Origin: Flavobacteriales bacterium UBA1959
GTDB taxonomy: Bacteria > Bacteroidota > Bacteroidia > Flavobacteriales_D > Sanyastnellaceae
Reading direction: 5' to 3'
DNA: 30,769 bases
NCBI GenBank assembly: GCA_002336085.1
Contig: DDEH01000001.1
Span: forward strand, 1 to 30,769
The position numbers and the translations under genes were made by a program. Numbering within the stretch: position 1 is the stretch's first letter; every line of letters starts with the position of its first letter. The notes beneath the pieces were generated by a model. That model saw only the letters and a list, made by a program, of their open reading frames with translations, was not told the origin of the DNA and did no database searches. Of this stretch, positions 16,453 to 24,164 are shown one piece after another.

Positions 16453-17909
16453 CAGGCGGGTTTGAATGCGTTGAATAATTCGTCGCGGTCATCAAAATCA
16501 TGGCGGACGCCTTTGATTTCTTGGTAGGTTTCGTGTCCTTTTCCGGCTACGAGTACGATGTCTCCGCTTTGGGCGATCTGAGCTGCCATTCGAATGGCTT
16601 CACGTCGGTTCGCAATAGCAATGCACTTTTTCGCATCAATTGGATCGAGCCCGCTGCGCATGTCGTCGATGATGGCATCAGGATCTTCGTTACGGGGGTT
16701 GTCGGACGTCAAGAACACACGATCGCTCCATTGCGCAGCGACCTTTGCCATGATAGGTCGCTTTGTTTTATCCCGATTTCCACCGCAACCAACGACTGTG
16801 ATGACTTGAGTTTCGCCCGCACGGAAGGAGTCAATCGTCTTCAAAACGTTGTCCAGTGCATCAGGTGTGTGGGCATAATCCACAACGGCAGTAATGTCAT
16901 TGCTCACTTGTACTTGCTCGAATCGACCGGGTGGTGGATTCAACAGAGACATGTGAGTTAACACATCGAGTTGTTCCATATCGAGCTCGGTAGCGATGGC
17001 AAAGACAGAAAGCAAGTTGTAGGCATTGAACCCTCCAATTAGTCGGCTGTAGAGATCGTGGCCGTTGATGTGTAAGTGCAATCCTCCCAGTTGATTTTCA
17101 ACGATTTTACCTCGGAAATCAGCCATCGACGTCAGGGCATAGTCGCGAACTTTTGCCTTGCAATCATGCACCATGTCCGCTCCATGCGAGTCGTCTTGGT
17201 TGTAAAGCGCAAACGCGTCTGAATCAAGGATGTCAAAGAGTCCTTTCTTGGCCTTGATGTATCCGTTGAAATCGCCGTGGTAATCTAGGTGCTCGTGGGT
17301 GATGTTGGTGAAGACTGCGCCTGCCAACTTGGTGCCTGCCAACCGATGCTGATGAATGCTATGCGAGCTGGCTTCCATGAACACGTATTTGCAGCCGGCG
17401 TCGGCCATTTCTCGGAACATTTGTTGCATCTGAAGGGCATCTGGCGTGGTGTGCGTTGCGGGCACAACGTCGTCGACGATTCGGTTTTCAACCGTTGAGA
17501 GCATGCCGGCCTTCCGATCCATGGATCGGAATAGGCGATGCAATAGACTTACCGTAGTTGTTTTTCCATTGGTTCCTGTCACGGCTACCACCTTCATCTT
17601 GGTGCTGGGTTCGTCATAGAATTGTGCGGCAATTTGCCCCAAGGCCATTGCGGCGTCATGCACTAGTACGTAACTCACTCCTTTAATGAGTTGCTCGGGC
17701 ATCCGCTGACATACCACTGCTGTGGCTCCATTTTCAACGGCTTTGCTGATATACAAGAACCCATCAACTTGGGTCCCTGGAATGGCGACAAACAAGCTGA
17801 AGGCACGAACTTTTCGACTGTCAAAGGCGATGTCTTCGATAGCGACGTGCGTGTTGCCCTGAATCTCTTTGATTCGGGTTCCATAAAGGATTTCTTTCAA
17901 CAGTTTCAT
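16452..17909 (-). CDS. murE: UDP-MurNAc-L-Ala-D-Glu--meso-diaminopimelate ligase MurE
   Basis: A 485-residue cytoplasmic ligase that adds the third residue of the stem peptide. The ATP loop is VTGTNGKTTTVSLLH (110-124). THEHLDYHG (204-212), VVDYAHTPDALDNVL (342-356) and VVGCGGNRDKTKRP (372-385) are the usual blocks. DNPR at 403-406 is the signature for meso-diaminopimelate as substrate, as opposed to L-lysine enzymes, so this organism is predicted to have m-DAP peptidoglycan. KGHE (457-460) is the other m-DAP contact block. It begins 5 bases after ftsI. Confidence 0.98.
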   Translation of the reverse strand: MKLLKEILYGTRIKEIQGNTHVAIEDIAFDSRKVRAFSLFVAIPGTQVDGFLYISKAVENGATAVVCQRMPEQLIKGVSYVLVHDAAMALGQIAAQFYDEPSTKMKVVAVTGTNGKTTTVSLLHRLFRSMDRKAGMLSTVENRIVDDVVPATHTTPDALQMQQMFREMADAGCKYVFMEASSHSIHQHRLAGTKLAGAVFTNITHEHLDYHGDFNGYIKAKKGLFDILDSDAFALYNQDDSHGADMVHDCKAKVRDYALTSMADFRGKIVENQLGGLHLHINGHDLYSRLIGGFNAYNLLSVFAIATELDMEQLDVLTHMSLLNPPPGRFEQVQVSNDITAVVDYAHTPDALDNVLKTIDSFRAGETQVITVVGCGGNRDKTKRPIMAKVAAQWSDRVFLTSDNPRNEDPDAIIDDMRSGLDPIDAKKCIAIANRREAIRMAAQIAQSGDIVLVAGKGHETYQEIKGVRHDFDDRDELFNAFKPA

Positions 17910-17914
17910 GCGCT

Positions 17915-20044
17915 TCAGGACAATTCGATGGTTATTGCGATGTTGGATTTCAAATCGGCTCCGGGTGGAAGGCTTTGGCGGCGAACCGTTCCCATGCCGA
18001 GGGTCTTTACTTTAAGGCCGGCATTTTCGAGCAAGTAAAGCGCATCGCGCAGTCCCATCCCGCGCACATCCGGTACGCGATTGCTTGCGATGTTGCGTGT
18101 GCTGATAACAGCAGTACTGTCGCTCGTTGTTACCGTCACCCAATCCCCACTGCCAATGCCTTCGTATGGCATTTCGAGGGTTTCATACAATCGGATGAGG
18201 TCTGTTTGTGCTCCATCCTTGGAGCCCGGTAATTTGCAGTTTTCAGCCAATAGTCCGGTGCTGGTGGTGTGAAAGGACGGGTCAGTGGCATAGACCTTAT
18301 TGGCCAGTTCGCGAAACACAGGTCCAGCGATACTGGAGCCGTAATAGACGCCGCTGCGAGTATCAGCGATAACAACGATGCAGGAGTAGCGCGGGTTTTC
18401 AGCGGGGAAGTACCCGGCAAACGAGGCGCGGTAGCGTCCGTCATATCCATTGGGGCCTGCGATGCGAGCGGTCCCCGTTTTTCCAGCCACTCGATAGGGG
18501 CTCTTGGCAAAAATGAATTGGGCTGTCCCCTTCCCTTCAGGATCAGCCACTCTTTCCAACATGTTTTGGCAGGCCGCTAATACGTTTGGTGCGCAAATCC
18601 GTTGGTTGAGGACCTCGGGTTGGAACGTCTTGACAACTTGTCCATTGCTTTCTAAGCGCTCTACAAGTTGTGGGCGCAAGGACTGTCCATTGTTGGCAAC
18701 GGCATTGTACAAATTCAAGGTTTGCAAAGGTGTTTGAGTGACTTCATATCCAATTGACATTTGAGTGAGTGAGAGACCTGACCACCGCCCTTCACCTACT
18801 TTTTGGTAAACCAATGGCGTGGATTCACCTGCCAATCGCAGACCTGTTGGGGCATGTACTCCGATGTCCTGCAACCCGTTGAGAAATATCTGAGCATCGT
18901 CGCCAAAAGCGTTTTTGATGGTTAGGGCTGTTCCAACATTGGAGCTTAGTTCGAATATTTCAGTTGTATTTAATATGCCGCTGCCTCCTCGATCGGCATT
19001 CGAATCTGACATTCGCTTTCCGTAGAAATATGTGATTCCATTCCCCGTGTCTATTTGGTCATCCGGTTGAACATTGCCCGCGCTCATTGCAGTCATTAAG
19101 CTAGCGAGCTTAAACGTTGAGCCAGGTTCAACCGCTCTGCCAATTGCGTGATTGAATGACTCGAAATAGACTGAAGACTCACCTTCTTGAGGTTCCTTCG
19201 ATGAGCGAGTGAGGTTAGCCATGGCCCGAATCATACCGGTTTTGACTTCCATTAAAATCACGGTTCCCCACGCGGCATCGTGTGCCTGTAATTGTTGCCT
19301 CAAAGCACTTGAGGCTACGTCCTGCAGGTGCATATCAATGCTAGAAATGACGTCCAAGCCTGCTTTGGGTTCTATGATGAAGTCGTCTGACACAGGCATC
19401 CATTCCCCACCTGCAACGCGTCGTTGTATTTGTTTGCCAATGTTGCCTGACAATTCGTTGTTCCAGCTCGCCTCAAGACCTACGCGGTTTTCATTTCTAT
19501 CAATCCCAATGGTGCGGGAAGCCAGGTCCCCAAAGGGTTTTTGGCGCTGTTCTGTCCGAGTAAAGGTGAATCCCGATTTAAAGCGTCCGCGACGAACGAA
19601 CGGAAGTTGTGCGATTTCTTTTTGTTGGATGTAGGATGCGCGTCGTGCGATTAAGGTGTTTCGACGGCCCAAGTTTCTGCCATTGCGTAGCAATTCTCTG
19701 TATTCCCTCTGGTTGCGGTCGCCAAGTATTTTACTAAGTCCAAGGCACAGGCTGTCTAATTCTGAATCGAAAACATTCCAGTTGATTGCCTCACTTTTGC
19801 TGTCCCACCTCACTTCAAAAATCGGAACGGAGGTGGCCAGTACATTTCCATTGATAGCGTAGATCTGACCGCGAGACGGGTTAATATCGCGCACACTGGA
19901 TTCAAATCGCTCGCCCACTTCTTTCCACTGCTCGTGTTCAGCACTTTGAATCCAGAGAATCCGACCAAAGATGCTGATGCCAAGGGCTGCAAAAAGACCA
20001 AACATCAACCACGCACGTGCAGTGAATTCTTTTTGATTCTTCAT
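17915..20044 (-). CDS. ftsI: Septal transpeptidase FtsI (class B PBP) with C-terminal PASTA domain
   Basis: A 709-residue bitopic penicillin-binding protein that cross-links septal peptidoglycan with FtsW. One membrane helix (about 11-31) precedes the pedestal, which holds NPSRGQIYAINGNVLATS (55-72). The transpeptidase domain has the three penicillin-binding motifs: STFK (309-312, acylated Ser309), SSN (367-369) and KTG (522-524). A single PASTA-like domain (about 653-709, RVPDVRGMGLRDALYLLENAGLKV...) follows a linker of about 60 residues. Bacteroidota FtsI proteins commonly carry this tail. The start overlaps the ftsL stop by 4 bases (ATGA). Confidence 0.97.
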   Translation of the reverse strand: MKNQKEFTARAWLMFGLFAALGISIFGRILWIQSAEHEQWKEVGERFESSVRDINPSRGQIYAINGNVLATSVPIFEVRWDSKSEAINWNVFDSELDSLCLGLSKILGDRNQREYRELLRNGRNLGRRNTLIARRASYIQQKEIAQLPFVRRGRFKSGFTFTRTEQRQKPFGDLASRTIGIDRNENRVGLEASWNNELSGNIGKQIQRRVAGGEWMPVSDDFIIEPKAGLDVISSIDMHLQDVASSALRQQLQAHDAAWGTVILMEVKTGMIRAMANLTRSSKEPQEGESSVYFESFNHAIGRAVEPGSTFKLASLMTAMSAGNVQPDDQIDTGNGITYFYGKRMSDSNADRGGSGILNTTEIFELSSNVGTALTIKNAFGDDAQIFLNGLQDIGVHAPTGLRLAGESTPLVYQKVGEGRWSGLSLTQMSIGYEVTQTPLQTLNLYNAVANNGQSLRPQLVERLESNGQVVKTFQPEVLNQRICAPNVLAACQNMLERVADPEGKGTAQFIFAKSPYRVAGKTGTARIAGPNGYDGRYRASFAGYFPAENPRYSCIVVIADTRSGVYYGSSIAGPVFRELANKVYATDPSFHTTSTGLLAENCKLPGSKDGAQTDLIRLYETLEMPYEGIGSGDWVTVTTSDSTAVISTRNIASNRVPDVRGMGLRDALYLLENAGLKVKTLGMGTVRRQSLPPGADLKSNIAITIELS

Positions 20045-20667
20045 GGCGTCCGTTGTTTTTGCTCTAGCAAATAGGGCGGTTCAACGGGTTGACTCAAGCC
20101 AATATTGGCAATGTTTTCTTCTACACGGCTTTGCTGCAATTGTGTTTCGAACTGTGCCTTGATTGTCTTGTATTCTGCGCTCAGCTCTTGCAGTTGCCTT
20201 TTGTTTTGGATTTTCGCGCGTTCCATCCGTTCAAACTGATATCCCATGGCGATGTAAGCGATGAAAAGAACGCTGATAAATAAGAGGTAGGGAATGTGCC
20301 GCGTGACGCCTTCTCGGGTTAGGAAGTCACCACTAAGCAAGTCTCGAATGAGCAGGGCAATGGAGTTTTTTTGCCGGCGCCTTTGACGTTTCTGAGGGTC
20401 TCTTTGGCGTACGGTTTTAAAGGGCCACCAAGAAACTTTTGATGGCGATTTTTTTGAAGAGGCTTGATGCTTTGGGCGGTTTCGGGGTGCGTTTGGGTTG
20501 ACGGTTTTCTGTGCCTTGAGTCTGGCCAATTCCCGATTTTTTCGTTCTAGAAGCTGTTGCTGCTGTGCTTCCATTTCAGAAGGGCTGAGTCGTCGATTCC
20601 CTGTTTTTCTCGGGGGCTGCGTGGATGTTTTGAGCAGCGACCGAAGGGCGTGGAAGGGATTCTTCAT
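20041..20667 (-). CDS. ftsL: FtsL-like divisome protein with long basic N-terminal extension
   Basis: A 208-residue protein in the ftsL position between rsmH and ftsI, overlapping each by 4 bases. The C-terminal half fits Bacteroidota FtsL: LLIRDLLSGDFLTREG (105-120), one membrane helix (about 125-142), a coiled coil (about 145-182, FERMERAKIQNKRQLQELSAEYKTIKAQFETQLQQS), then GLSQPVEPPYLLE (190-202). The N-terminal 100 residues are predicted cytoplasmic, very rich in Lys, Arg and Gln, and look disordered (EAQQQQLLERKNRELARLKAQK, RQRDPQKRQRRRQK). FtsL in relatives, as I recall it, is near 110 residues, so this extension nearly doubles it. The call rests on position and layout more than identity. 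Confidence 0.82.
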   Translation of the reverse strand: MKNPFHALRSLLKTSTQPPRKTGNRRLSPSEMEAQQQQLLERKNRELARLKAQKTVNPNAPRNRPKHQASSKKSPSKVSWWPFKTVRQRDPQKRQRRRQKNSIALLIRDLLSGDFLTREGVTRHIPYLLFISVLFIAYIAMGYQFERMERAKIQNKRQLQELSAEYKTIKAQFETQLQQSRVEENIANIGLSQPVEPPYLLEQKQRTP

Positions 20668-21614
20668 GCGATGGCCTTTTGGATGTCTTCGGTACTCAAG
20701 GCCGTGCGTTCGGCAATGCGCAATCGCGCGCTGCGTGCCCGAGGATTCGTGGCCTGTTCGTCGTTGTCGGCAACGATGGCTTTTCGCGATAGTAAGTTGA
20801 ACGGGCAGAGAGCTTTTCCTTTGAAGTCCCGATGAATGGTGTCTTCAAAGTTTCCAGAGCGCATAAAATGCTTCACCATTCGGTCTTCGAGACTGTGGTA
20901 AGAAATGATGGCCAAGCGCCCACCTTCTTCAAGCAGTTCGATAGAGGACAGCAGCATCGCTTGGAGCGCGCCTAGCTCGTCGTTTACTTCTATGCGCAGT
21001 GCCTGAAAAACTTGGGCGAAGTATTGGTTTTCCTTTCCGCGAGGGGCCTGCCTATTAAGGGCTTGGATAAGCTGCTGGGTGCGCTCGATAGGCGCCTCCT
21101 TTCGTGCAGCTTCAATAGCGTATGCCGCCTTGTCCGGCCGTTTTAGCTCTCCATATTGTCGAAAAACGCGAGTCAGTTCAGGAACCGTGTATGTCCCAAT
21201 CACCTCGGTTGCGGAAATGGGTTGCGACTGGTTCATACGCATGTCTAGAGGTCCGTCATATCGGATTGAAAACCCTCGTTCACCGGTGTCGAATTGATGG
21301 GATGAAACTCCTAGGTCAGCCAAAATCCCATCAACGTGGCGAACACCCTCTTGGCGTAAGAAATTTCGCATGTGACGAAAGTTCTCGGGAATCAATGCGA
21401 AGCGTTCATCTGGAGGAATATTGTCGCGTGCATCGGCGTCTTGGTCCATTCCGTATATGCGCCCATTTGCGTCGAGCGTCTCTAATATCTGGCGCGTATG
21501 TCCTCCGCCTCCAAACGTTGCGTCGACGAAAACTCCGTCCTGCTTATTATAAATCCCGAGTCCTTTGAGGCTCGCTGGTGCGAGAACTGGGATGTGATAG
21601 GCAGCGGCGTCCAC
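20664..21614 (-). CDS. rsmH: 16S rRNA (cytosine1402-N4)-methyltransferase RsmH (MraW)
   Basis: A 316-residue S-adenosylmethionine-dependent methyltransferase acting on C1402 of 16S rRNA in the decoding centre. The N terminus YHIPVLAPASLKGL and the SAM loop FVDATFGGGGHTRQIL (29-44) are clear. GILADLGVSSHQFD, ERGFSIRYDGPLDMRMN, RIEVNDEL and IISYHSLEDRMVKHFM are RsmH-specific blocks. The C terminus NPRARSARLRIAERT is also typical. It begins 3 bases after mraZ. Confidence 0.98.
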   Translation of the reverse strand: MDAAAYHIPVLAPASLKGLGIYNKQDGVFVDATFGGGGHTRQILETLDANGRIYGMDQDADARDNIPPDERFALIPENFRHMRNFLRQEGVRHVDGILADLGVSSHQFDTGERGFSIRYDGPLDMRMNQSQPISATEVIGTYTVPELTRVFRQYGELKRPDKAAYAIEAARKEAPIERTQQLIQALNRQAPRGKENQYFAQVFQALRIEVNDELGALQAMLLSSIELLEEGGRLAIISYHSLEDRMVKHFMRSGNFEDTIHRDFKGKALCPFNLLSRKAIVADNDEQATNPRARSARLRIAERTALSTEDIQKAIA

Positions 21615-21617
21615 GAC

Positions 21618-22103
21618 TCAATTTTCGTTTGAAGGATCAATGTCCTTGCGGACTTCTTCGGCGAGCGAACCGAAGTCAAAATCTTCCACGTCGTCCAGAA
21701 CATTCCGGTCGTAGCGTGTTTTGCTCCACACCTCGATTTTTTCACCCAAACCGGACACAATAATTTCGTTGTCATTGGGCAATTCGATGCCGGCATGCTC
21801 GAGTAAAAGGGCGGGAATGTTGATTCGACCGGATCCGTCGAGTTCAACATGGGTGGCGCCTTTCATGAATTTTCGTTGAAACAGTTGGTGCTTTTTGTTG
21901 TAGCGACTCAATCGAGACATTTCGCGATTCACTTTGTCCCATTCCGGTTGCGGATAAATCACAAGACAATTTTCGAAGATGTCGCGATTCACCACGAGCC
22001 CATGCTGGAGGACACTGTTCAATTGCTTCCGCAGCCGAGCAGGGAACATCAAACGCCCTTTGGCATCGATTTTACAATTGTATTCTCCGAGTAGATTTAA
22101 CAT
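21618..22103 (-). CDS. mraZ: Transcriptional regulator MraZ
   Basis: A 161-residue protein with two SpoVT/AbrB-like halves: LLGEYNCKIDAKGRLMFPARLR (4-25, DAKGR core at 13-17) and THVELDGSGRINIPALLLEHAGI (84-106, DGSGR core at 89-93). MraZ forms a ring-shaped oligomer that binds tandem boxes upstream of its own gene and, in E. coli, represses the dcw operon. The operator here is visible at 22136-22175. The tail after about 135 (DVEDFDFGSLAEEVRKDIDPSNEN) is acidic. It is the first gene of the long minus-strand unit. Confidence 0.97.
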   Translation of the reverse strand: MLNLLGEYNCKIDAKGRLMFPARLRKQLNSVLQHGLVVNRDIFENCLVIYPQPEWDKVNREMSRLSRYNKKHQLFQRKFMKGATHVELDGSGRINIPALLLEHAGIELPNDNEIIVSGLGEKIEVWSKTRYDRNVLDDVEDFDFGSLAEEVRKDIDPSNEN

Positions 22104-22119
22104 GTCTCTTTTCGCTTCT

Positions 22120-22127
22120 CAAAATTA
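22120..22127 (-). promoter_or_regulatory. Candidate -7 box of the mraZ/dcw promoter
   Basis: On the minus strand the 8-mer TAATTTTG is an exact match to the Bacteroidota -7 consensus TAnnTTTG and lies 16 bases before the mraZ ATG. No TTTG stands at the expected -33 distance; that stretch is taken up by the MraZ-box array. The arrangement suggests a promoter whose upstream half lies under the repressor. Start site not determined. Confidence 0.6.
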
Positions 22128-22135
22128 CCTCACAT

Positions 22136-22175
22136 TTCCCACTTTCTCCCACTCTATGACACTTTCTCCCACTTT
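22136..22175 (-). promoter_or_regulatory. Predicted MraZ operator: four tandem 10-bp boxes
   Basis: Read on the minus strand, four 10-base units stand head to tail: AAAGTGGGAG (22175-22166), AAAGTGTCAT (22165-22156), AGAGTGGGAG (22155-22146), AAAGTGGGAA (22145-22136). Units 1, 3 and 4 hold the TGGG core at an exact 10-base helical period (TGGGN plus 5-base spacer); unit 2 is degenerate (TGTCA). This is the published layout of MraZ binding sites in E. coli (TGGGN repeats with 5-base spacers), and close to the AAAGTG form known from Mycoplasma. It is 32 bases before the mraZ start, next to the -7 box. Confidence 0.85.
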
Positions 22176-22385
22176 GTGGAAAAGTTGTGAAAGGTCAAAT
22201 CGTTATAACTGAGGCCTAGCCTAGCATCGGGAAAAAACCGCTTTGGCTGCCAGATATCGCTATTAACATGTTTTCAACATAAATTGTGAACAGGACAAGG
22301 TGAAACGAAGCTGTTTGTTGGGCACGGGTTCAAAGGGAATTGCCTTTCCTTTGCGTCGCAGACTACATTCAACATTTGAAAACAC

Positions 22386-23156
22386 ATGAACATACCTGAC
22401 ATCATTGAGCGAGGCGACTACCGGTACATCGAAGCCGGATCCGGAGAGCCACTTATTGTGCTTCATGGTCTCTTTGGGGCATTGAGCAATTTCAAGGATG
22501 TTTTTGATCATTTTGCCTCGAGATTTCGGATCATCATTCCGATGCTTCCTATTTATGAGCTTCCACTCCGAAAGACCAGTGCGAAAAACCTAGCGGTCCA
22601 TATCGAAGGCTTCGTGGATGAATTGCAGCTGGATCGAGTGCACTTGCTTGGCAATAGCTTGGGTGGTCACGTCGGGTTGATCTATACAAAGAATAACCTT
22701 GAGCGCGTGGCTTCCCTGAGTTTGACTGCGAGCAGTGGACTCTATGAAAATGCGTTTGGAAAAAGTTTTCCGCGACGTGAAGACAAGACCTTTATTCGAG
22801 ACAAAGTGGCGGTAACATTTTACGATCCCAAGCACGCGACGGATGACTTGGTCGATGAGTGCTTTGAAGCGGTCAATAGTCGTGAGAAAATTCTTCGAAT
22901 TCTGTCTATTGCCAAAAGTGCGATTCGTCACAACATGTCGGAAGACCTTCCGGCAATGAAAACGCCTGTTTGTTTGATTTGGGGGAAAGATGACATCATC
23001 ACACCGCCTGAAGTGGCAAAAGAATTTCATGCGGGATTTCCGGATAGCGACTTGTTTTGGATTGAGAAATGTGGACATGCGCCTATGATGGAGCATCCGA
23101 AGGTGTTTAATCGTATTCTCGCGGATTGGTATGATCAGCGCGGTATAGGAAAGTAA
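22386..23156 (+). CDS. Alpha/beta fold hydrolase
   Basis: A 256-residue cytoplasmic hydrolase with a complete catalytic triad: nucleophile Ser91 in the elbow GNSLGG (89-94), acid Asp in GKDDIITPPE (200-209), and His231 in CGHAPMMEHP (229-238). The oxyanion loop is LHGLFGALSNF (26-36). The closest family in memory is the alpha/beta hydrolase often found just before engB and near gldC in Flavobacteriia. The substrate is unknown; esterase or related activity is only a family-level guess. It lies 7 bases before engB and is probably co-transcribed with it. Confidence 0.92.
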   Translation: MNIPDIIERGDYRYIEAGSGEPLIVLHGLFGALSNFKDVFDHFASRFRIIIPMLPIYELPLRKTSAKNLAVHIEGFVDELQLDRVHLLGNSLGGHVGLIYTKNNLERVASLSLTASSGLYENAFGKSFPRREDKTFIRDKVAVTFYDPKHATDDLVDECFEAVNSREKILRILSIAKSAIRHNMSEDLPAMKTPVCLIWGKDDIITPPEVAKEFHAGFPDSDLFWIEKCGHAPMMEHPKVFNRILADWYDQRGIGK

Positions 23157-23163
23157 AGATCCC

Positions 23164-23796
23164 ATGGATGTTAAGAACGCCGAATTCATGAAGTCCAGCG
23201 CGCATCCGCAAGAATGCCCGCCCCCCGAACGACCGGAATATGCCTTCATTGGCCGCTCCAATGTTGGGAAGTCTTCATTGATCAATATGCTCACTAACCG
23301 AAATAGCTTGGCGAAGATTTCTTCAACCCCGGGCAAGACGCAGTTGATCAATCATTTTGTCATCGATGAAGCCCGTGAAAAGAACGGTGTTCTTGTGAGC
23401 TGGTACTTGGTTGATCTGCCCGGATTTGGTTATGCAAAAGTGAGCAAATCTAGCCGCGTAAAGTGGCAACGAACCAGTGAGCAGTTTTTAAAAAGTCGTC
23501 CCAATCTAATGTGTGTCATGATGCTACTAGATAGCCGGCACACACCTCAAAAAGTGGATTTAGAATTCATGGAATGGATGGGTGACAACCAGCTTCCATT
23601 TGTCATGGTCTTCACCAAGGTGGATAAGCTGAATCAAGCAGAACGGGCGTCTTTCATGTCGAAATACGAGGCTGAAATGCTCAAGCGATGGCACCGCATG
23701 CCTCCGGTGTATGTTACGAGTGCAGAAAAGGGAGAGGGCCGTGAAGAAGTACTTCGTTTCATCGAGCAAACGAATGCTTTATTCGAAGCGCCTTAA
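23164..23796 (+). CDS. engB: Ribosome biogenesis GTP-binding protein EngB (YihA/YsxC)
   Basis: A 210-residue GTPase needed for large ribosomal subunit assembly. All G motifs are present: GRSNVGKS (30-37, P loop), STPGKTQ switch I (54-60), DLPGFGY (84-90), TKVD (151-154) and TSAEKGEG (185-192). The family-specific AEFMKSSAHPQECPPPERPEYAFIGRSN start supports the chosen ATG. The stop codon lies in a TTAA that is also the stop of gldC on the other strand, so the two genes overlap by 4 bases tail to tail. Confidence 0.97.
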   Translation: MDVKNAEFMKSSAHPQECPPPERPEYAFIGRSNVGKSSLINMLTNRNSLAKISSTPGKTQLINHFVIDEAREKNGVLVSWYLVDLPGFGYAKVSKSSRVKWQRTSEQFLKSRPNLMCVMMLLDSRHTPQKVDLEFMEWMGDNQLPFVMVFTKVDKLNQAERASFMSKYEAEMLKRWHRMPPVYVTSAEKGEGREEVLRFIEQTNALFEAP

Positions 23797-24122
23797 TCTG
23801 TTAGCACCCCCAGGCGTTTTGCTAGCTCTTCCGTGAAGTTTCGGACGGCATCTGCGTGCGCTTTGTCATTGGTTGCCCTCTCGAGAGTGCCCGCCATGGT
23901 CATCATTGTTTGACAAACGAAATGCCGCATTTCTTCCACGCTCATCTCTTTGGTCCATAGGTCCATGTGAACAGCATTTCCATCTTTATCATCCCACATG
24001 GCGAGTGCCATGGCTTTGACAGCCTTGTTGCTCACATCGCTGTCCTCAGCAGACCATTGAATGCTCGAGGGTACTTTGTTTTCGTCGGTGGTGATATCGA
24101 TTTGAATCTTGGAGGTGGTCAT
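23793..24122 (-). CDS. gldC: Gliding motility protein GldC
   Basis: A 109-residue soluble protein that matches GldC of Flavobacteriia: KIQIDITTDENKVPSSIQWSAEDS, KAVKAMALAMWD, then MHMDLWTKEMSVEEMRHFVCQTMMTMAGTLERATND, whose DLWTK-M-V-EM-F pattern is family specific. GldC is cytoplasmic or membrane-associated and its loss impairs gliding in Flavobacterium johnsoniae; the biochemical role is not known. Position after gldB with a 42-base gap suggests one transcript. Members also occur in non-gliding marine species, so motility is not proven by this gene. Confidence 0.93.
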   Translation of the reverse strand: MTTSKIQIDITTDENKVPSSIQWSAEDSDVSNKAVKAMALAMWDDKDGNAVHMDLWTKEMSVEEMRHFVCQTMMTMAGTLERATNDKAHADAVRNFTEELAKRLGVLTD

Positions 24123-24164
24123 GGTTGATGGGATTTGGTCGTTAAAGTTCGGCTCAAATTGCGG

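Larger units (their letters stand above)
22104..22385. other. Intergenic region between divergent mraZ and alpha/beta hydrolase
   Basis: The largest gap in the window, 282 bases. The left 72 bases hold the mraZ -7 box and MraZ-box array. The rest shows no convincing reading frame or RNA hairpin with a T-run. A weak plus-strand promoter for the hydrolase may lie at its right end: TTTG at 22350-22353 and AACATTTG (one mismatch to TAnnTTTG) at 22371-22378, 17 bases apart and 7 bases before the ATG. One DnaA-box-like 9-mer, TGTGGAAAA, occurs at 22175-22183. The mid-part (22184-22340) is otherwise unexplained. Confidence 0.5.

Noticed and set aside
22175..22183. DnaA-box-like 9-mer TGTGGAAAA near mraZ, suggesting a replication origin
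   Set aside because: Only one such site is visible, with no box cluster, AT-rich unwinding region, dnaA or dnaN nearby; one 9-mer near an AT-rich promoter is expected by chance.
22268..22280. Small dyad ATGTT-TTC-AACAT upstream of the hydrolase
   Set aside because: A 5-base stem in AT-rich DNA is likely chance, and it is more than 100 bases from either gene start without a promoter beside it.
22590..23351. Long open frame (253 codons) opposite the hydrolase and engB
   Set aside because: It spans two well-supported genes on the other strand, including their catalytic motifs, and its translation has no recognisable domain.
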